A stretch of 64,000 nt of DNA from NCBI GenBank assembly GCA_964610045.1, contig CAZSUN010000007.1, positions 1 to 64,000 of the forward strand, written 5' to 3'. The notes beneath the pieces are model-generated. The model worked only from the letters and a program-made list of their open reading frames with translations, ran no database searches and had not been told where the DNA came from. The DNA is from JACCYX01 sp964610045 (lineage in GTDB: Bacteria > Chloroflexota > Chloroflexia > Thermomicrobiales > UBA6265). Positions 60,712 to 64,000 of the stretch are shown in pieces; position 1 is the first letter of the stretch; each line of letters opens with the position of its first letter. The position numbers and the translations under genes were made by a program.

Positions 60712-61952
60712 CCGCGTTGGCCCCGGCGCCCGTTGAGGATCTGTCGCCAGCAGGTATCGCCGCGTCCTGGCACGGTCGGGGAGCGGTGGTGGTGGTCGAT
60801 CTCGATGCCTACGCGACCAACATCCGGGCCATCCGCGACCTGGTGCAACCTGCCGTGCGCCTGCTTGCAGTGGTCAAGGCCAACGCCTACGGGCATGGCG
60901 CTGTTCCGATCGCACGGGTTGCACTGGAATCCGGAGTGGAGGCCCTTGGTGTCGCCACGGTCGATGAAGGCGCGCAACTTCGAGCTGCCGGAATCGACGC
61001 CCCGATCCTCGTCTTCGGCGCGATCGGCCGTCATGAACGAGCCCGTGCCATCGGACTCGCTCTCGAACTGGTCGTCACCAGCATGGAATTCGCGCGGGGA
61101 CTCGCCTCTGAGGCGAAAGCGATTCTTCACAAGGGAACCGTTCCGGTTCACCTCAAGATCGATTCCGGCATGAACCGGTTCGGTGTCGATCCGGACGACG
61201 CCGTCGCGGTGGCGAAGGAGATCGTCGCGCACCCGGAACTTCGCCTGGCTGGCCTCATGACACATCAGGCGTCTGCCGATGCCGAACTGCCGGATCCTGC
61301 CCTGGGCCAGGAGTCGGCATTCGACGCCGCCATCGCCAGCCTTGCCGACGCCGGCATCGAGATTCCGATGCAACACATGGCGAACAGCGCCACCATCCTG
61401 CGATTTCCGGAAATGCACCGCGGACAGGTGCGGGCGGGGATCATGACCTACGGCCTGAATCCGGATCCAGCCTGGCCTGCCCCAGATCCCATGCGTCCCA
61501 TTGCCACCATCCACGCCCGCCTGATGCGAGTGTTCGATATCGAGCCAGGCGAAGTGGTCGGCTATGGCGGTACCTATTCACCGGAACGCCGGGAACGCGC
61601 CGGACTCGTCCCACTCGGCTATGCCGACGGCTACCGCCGAGACTTCTCGAATCGGGGTTGGATGGCGGTGCAGGGCCAGCGTGCGGACATCGTCGGGCGG
61701 GTAAGCATGGATCAGTGCGTGATTCGCTTGCCAGACGACATCAGTGCTCGCGAGGGTGATCCGGTCGTTGTCGTCGGCGACGGCACATGCCAAACTGCCG
61801 GTGCTCCCACCTTCAACGACCTCGCCAGCCTGATCGGTACCATTCCCTACGAACTTACCTGCGGCCTCGCCCCCCGCCTGCCTCGCCTCTATCGACGCCA
61901 CGGCCATCTCGTCGGCATCGCCGATCTCTTCGGCTACCGCGACTTGACATAG
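60708..61952 (+). CDS. alr: Alanine racemase
   Basis: A 414-residue PLP enzyme that makes D-alanine for peptidoglycan. The PLP lysine is K57 in AVVKANAYGHG. KIDSGMNRFGVDP, QHMANSATIL, RAGIMTYGLNP, the Tyr in GYGGTYSPE, GYADGYRR and VSMDQ match the family. ATG 60708 overlaps the CBS stop. It closes an operon that also supplies ACP activation and NADH repair. Confidence 0.95.
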   Translation: MTALAPAPVEDLSPAGIAASWHGRGAVVVVDLDAYATNIRAIRDLVQPAVRLLAVVKANAYGHGAVPIARVALESGVEALGVATVDEGAQLRAAGIDAPILVFGAIGRHERARAIGLALELVVTSMEFARGLASEAKAILHKGTVPVHLKIDSGMNRFGVDPDDAVAVAKEIVAHPELRLAGLMTHQASADAELPDPALGQESAFDAAIASLADAGIEIPMQHMANSATILRFPEMHRGQVRAGIMTYGLNPDPAWPAPDPMRPIATIHARLMRVFDIEPGEVVGYGGTYSPERRERAGLVPLGYADGYRRDFSNRGWMAVQGQRADIVGRVSMDQCVIRLPDDISAREGDPVVVVGDGTCQTAGAPTFNDLASLIGTIPYELTCGLAPRLPRLYRRHGHLVGIADLFGYRDLT

Positions 61953-62064
61953 TACTCATAGTCGAATCTCTCGCGCCTCGCACCACGGCCACCACAGGGG
62001 AGGACCAGGGCATGGTTCCACCTTCCTGGGTGGAAACTCACATGGGTAGGTACGTCGGATCGTT

Positions 62065-62094
62065 GCCGAATCACCCTCCGGAGGGTGATTCGGC
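62065..62094. terminator. 15-bp perfect palindrome, candidate alr terminator
   Basis: GCCGAATCACCCTCC followed directly by GGAGGGTGATTCGGC, a palindrome without spacer, about 110 nt past the alr stop. GGGTAGG (62044) and CCTACCC (62098) flank it and can extend the pairing. Confidence 0.5.
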
Positions 62095-62243
62095 ATTCCT
62101 ACCCTTGGGAGCTGGTTGGAAGGGGCAGAGGCTCACTCCCGGACAGTTTGTCCGCAACCCCAATTCTGTCACTCCGAACTTGTCGAAACATCCCTGGGTG
62201 CAGTGGAGCGGTGTGGAACGCGAGCGCGTCCTCCCCGAAAAAC

Positions 62244-62281
62244 GGGCCGACACATACTCGCTGACGCTCGCTGGTCGGCCC
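62244..62281. repeat. Hairpin repeat, family R copy 8
   Basis: Arms GGGCCGAC and GTCGGCCC. The reverse complement of 62228-62292 matches 55488-55551 with only a few differences (CGGTCGTTTG start, then GCCGACCAGCGAGCGTCAGC). Thus copies 7 and 8 are nearly identical and opposite in orientation. Confidence 0.75.
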
Positions 62282-62535
62282 CTCCAAACGACCGAATGGG
62301 CGCTCTGCCACGAACTGTCCGGGCGTAGGTGGTCAGGGGGATTGATCAGCGCCGCGTGTCCTCCCGGACCACGCACGGCCCGGACCTGAATCCCTCGCCC
62401 ATCGGCTTCACACATCTCCGCCAGACACCAAAACGGCTGGCGAGATCACTCACCAGCCGCTCTGCTCCATCCGGATTGTTCCGCGCCGAAACCAGCCGGC
62501 TTCCCCAACCAGCCGTTCCGGGGTCTGCTGGCCGC

Positions 62536-63054
62536 CTAAAATTCGCTGGCGACCCGCTTCAGGTTCTCGATATCCCGCCGCACCACGAACGTGCGTCCAC
62601 TCATGTCGTCGCGCACGTAGCTGAGCGAACGATCGTCCATCCACCGGTAGATGGTAGGACGCGTCACCCCCAATTGCTGTGCGGCATTGCCGATGCTGAC
62701 GAGTTCGCTCGGTTCGTACGCGCGGTACTTCGCCAGGGCCAGCATTCGGCCCAGGTCGGTATCCCAGAACGCGCGCGGCACCGAATAGTCGTCGGCGGCC
62801 GCAGGCCAAAAGAGTAACTGGAGCACGGAGTCGATCGCCTCCAGCACCAATTCCTTTGGCTCCCTGGACTGACCACGGGCCAGACGGGCGAGGCGAAGGA
62901 GATCCTGGCCCAACGGACCGCTGCGAAGCTGCTCCAGCGTCAACGCCCGGAACGACTCAGGATAGAGCTGAGTCACCAACCGGTGATGATGGCTGTATAC
63001 CAGCTGCAGCGCGTTGTCCATGACCTCCTGGTAGTCTCGAGGCTCGGACTCCAC
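62536..63054 (-). CDS. HTH (excisionase/MerR-type) DNA-binding protein
   Basis: A 172-residue protein. Residues 1-110 are helical and acidic, with no known domain (SFRALTLEQLRSGPLGQDLL, LVLEAIDSVLQLLFWP). Residues about 115-170 form an HTH_17-type module: VSIGNAAQQLGVTRPTIYRW, then a wing SLSYVRDDMSGRTFVVRRDI. This is the fold of excisionase and many small regulators. GTG 63054 lies 6 nt after AAAGGAG. Three GTAC-centred motifs lie 77-128 nt upstream and could be its own targets. No phage gene is nearby, so it is more likely a regulator. Confidence 0.8.
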   Translation of the reverse strand: MESEPRDYQEVMDNALQLVYSHHHRLVTQLYPESFRALTLEQLRSGPLGQDLLRLARLARGQSREPKELVLEAIDSVLQLLFWPAAADDYSVPRAFWDTDLGRMLALAKYRAYEPSELVSIGNAAQQLGVTRPTIYRWMDDRSLSYVRDDMSGRTFVVRRDIENLKRVASEF

Positions 63055-63539
63055 GATGACTCCTTTCGGACCGGTAAAGGCTCAACACACCCACATCGAG
63101 TCACATCGAACGGTGAGGTCACGACGGACTGTACGGTCGGATTGTACGTCCCCCCGAATCGGCATGTCAATGCTGTTCGTACAGAATGACGGCCCCGCCG
63201 AATGGTTCGGACGTTGACAGCGGACACAGGTGGAGATCTGGAAACCTGGCGAGACAGTTTGATGACGCAACGTGGCGGCGCTACCCGCCTCACCGGAACG
63301 CCGAGCGAACTCACAGCGGTAGTGAAGACCTTCCGCGCCGCTCCTTCGACCCGTTGGTCATTCAACCACGAAGCGGTGCGGGAATGATCTTCCTGTTCCG
63401 GGCCATGTTCATGTCTGCATCGACCGGAAAAGACCACTTTCTGGCGCAGGAACCAGGCGTGTAGGGCTCGTCGACGGAGCGGCGAAACAGCCTTCTCGGC
63501 CATTGCGAGAGGACGCGGGTATGGGAATCCCGGTCGGGA
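63055..63539. other. Gene-free region upstream of the HTH gene, 485 nt
   Basis: Contains GTAC motifs at 63131, 63144 and 63179 (CTGTACGG, TTGTACGT, TCGTACAG). Around 63460-63500 there is GTGTAGGGCTCGTCGACGG, a family-R-like flank with poor pairing. Open frames at 63186-63464 lack ribosome sites and family resemblance, so I leave them out. Confidence 0.5.
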
Positions 63540-63911
63540 TCAGGATCCGCCGGTCGTCATCCCGCGGATCGCCAGGCCCACGATGAACAACGCCACCAGG
63601 CTGTAGATGAGCAGACCCTGCCGCGGCGCGCGATCCCGCACATACGACCAGACGAACGGAAGGACCAATGCGGCAGTGAATCCGTAGAGCAGGTGGATCA
63701 TGTCGTTGGGCCGGTCGCCGCCAACGAACAGCACCATTCCCAACAGCCCCTGGATCACGATCAGGACCTGCCCGATCACCAGAATGCCTGCGATCGTGCC
63801 GCCAAGCACGCCGCCACGGGCGAACTCGATCAATCCCCACAAACCAGCGACCACGAAAAAGAGGATGATCGTCGTTGCCAGCCGGTCGTGAAAGAGCAGG
63901 ACCACGTCCAT
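63540..63911 (-). CDS. Four-helix membrane protein, unknown function
   Basis: A 123-residue integral membrane protein with four helices: LATTIILFFVVAGLWGLIEF, GTIAGILVIGQVLIVIQGLLGMVLFV, MIHLLYGFTAALVLPFVWSY and LLIYSLVALFIVGLAIRG. A conserved-looking GGDRPNDMIHLLYG lies between helices 2 and 3. A pattern of this kind is common in Chloroflexota small membrane proteins with no assigned role. GGAG lies 11 nt before ATG 63911. Bases 63912-64000 show nothing I can assign. Confidence 0.7.
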   Translation of the reverse strand: MDVVLLFHDRLATTIILFFVVAGLWGLIEFARGGVLGGTIAGILVIGQVLIVIQGLLGMVLFVGGDRPNDMIHLLYGFTAALVLPFVWSYVRDRAPRQGLLIYSLVALFIVGLAIRGMTTGGS

Positions 63912-64000
63912 CGAGTATGGGACTCCAGGAGAAACGTCAGGGAGCGCGTGTGGATGTCAACGCGGTCGGCCAGGCGCCATGCGAGACCGCTGCGAGTATA

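Larger units (their letters stand above)
61996..62367. repeat. Second instance of the radA-upstream inverted element (interrupted)
   Basis: The left end GGGGAGGACCAGGGC matches 24021-24034, and the right end GCGCCGCGTGTCCTCCCGG matches the inner arm at 24068-24085. Between them lie other repeats, including family-R copy 8. It looks like one repeat element invaded or interrupted by another. Confidence 0.35.
61953..62535. other. Gene-free region, 583 nt, rich in hairpins
   Basis: Lies between convergent alr and the HTH gene. It holds a TTCCACC/GGTGGAA hairpin (62016-62035), a 15-bp perfect palindrome (62065-62094), family-R copy 8 (62244-62281), and sequences like the radA-upstream repeat at both ends (GGGGAGGACCAGG at 61996 and GCGCCGCGTGTCCTCCC at 62351). 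TGTCACTCCGAACTTG at 62166 resembles TGTCATTCCGAGCTTG at 31917. The open frames here have no family resemblance. Confidence 0.6.

Noticed and set aside
62329..62817. Plus-strand frame across the end of the HTH gene
   Set aside because: It begins in repeat-rich intergenic DNA and runs antisense to a better supported gene.
62536..63054. Excisionase of an integrated element
   Set aside because: No integrase, attachment site or other mobile gene is seen, and the long N-terminal domain is unlike Xis.

Overview
The window is about 64 kb of GC-rich bacterial chromosome from a draft assembly, with a 100-base run of N at 25559-25658. Gene content and style suggest the Chloroflexota, most likely a Thermomicrobia-like lineage. 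The signs are heavy GC at third codon positions, many GTG starts, Shine-Dalgarno sites of the AGGAG type, Tat-type and Ser/Thr-rich exported proteins, VKOR/DsbA oxidative folding, and many short GC-rich palindromic repeats between genes. This placement is inference: no rRNA gene is present. I see no phage, insertion sequence, CRISPR array or plasmid gene, so this looks like a core chromosomal region.

Layout. 1-8.8 kb: a SufR-like cysteine-rich regulator divergent from aconitase, an FMN reductase, and two exported or zinc-ribbon proteins of unknown role. 8.9-19.5 kb: an orphan sensor kinase, ferredoxin-NADP reductase, trpS, a UbiB-like kinase, a Tat-exported iron-siderophore binding protein, an HxlR regulator, and a coupled trio (holin-like membrane protein, phosphoesterase, class-V aminotransferase). 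19.5-26.6 kb: ribosomal protein S1, clpC, radA and murG; the last two converge on the assembly gap. 26.7-35.9 kb: a zinc-ribbon protein, a three-gene ABC-2 transporter, pepF, an aminotransferase/KDPG-aldolase pair, a small leader-like protein, upp and a hydroxypyruvate isomerase. 36-41.8 kb: a complete BMP-type nucleoside-like ABC importer ending in a pyridoxamine-pyruvate-transaminase-like enzyme. 41.9-46.3 kb: VKOR and DsbA, a DUF3817 protein, a double cold-shock-domain protein, tRNA-Lys(CUU), and gatC-gatA. 46.4-50.6 kb: a four-gene peptidoglycan amino-sugar recycling operon (namZ-murQ-kinase-nagA). 50.8-62 kb: a propeller lipoprotein, dnaX, rsmI, pth, a TatA-like protein, and the operon tgt-acpS-nnrD-CBS-alr. 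62-64 kb: a helix-turn-helix protein and a small membrane protein.

How genes work together. The namZ operon can carry MurNAc to glucosamine-6-phosphate. DsbA and VKOR form a disulfide-generating couple outside the membrane. The ABC importer and the transaminase appear to be one uptake-and-use unit. GatC and GatA are two of the three subunits of the tRNA amidotransferase. Translation and quality-control genes (S1, trpS, pth, rsmI, tgt, pepF, clpC) are scattered as single genes or short operons.

The most unusual structure is between genes. A dispersed hairpin family has stems that differ in sequence but keep perfect pairing, mostly between convergent genes. There is also a 26-bp perfect palindrome, a nested inverted repeat before radA, and a 71-nt repeat pair. 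No clearly new multi-gene defence or metabolic system is visible. The best candidates for new biology are the importer-transaminase unit, the apparently cytoplasmic NamZ operon, and the hairpin repeat family.
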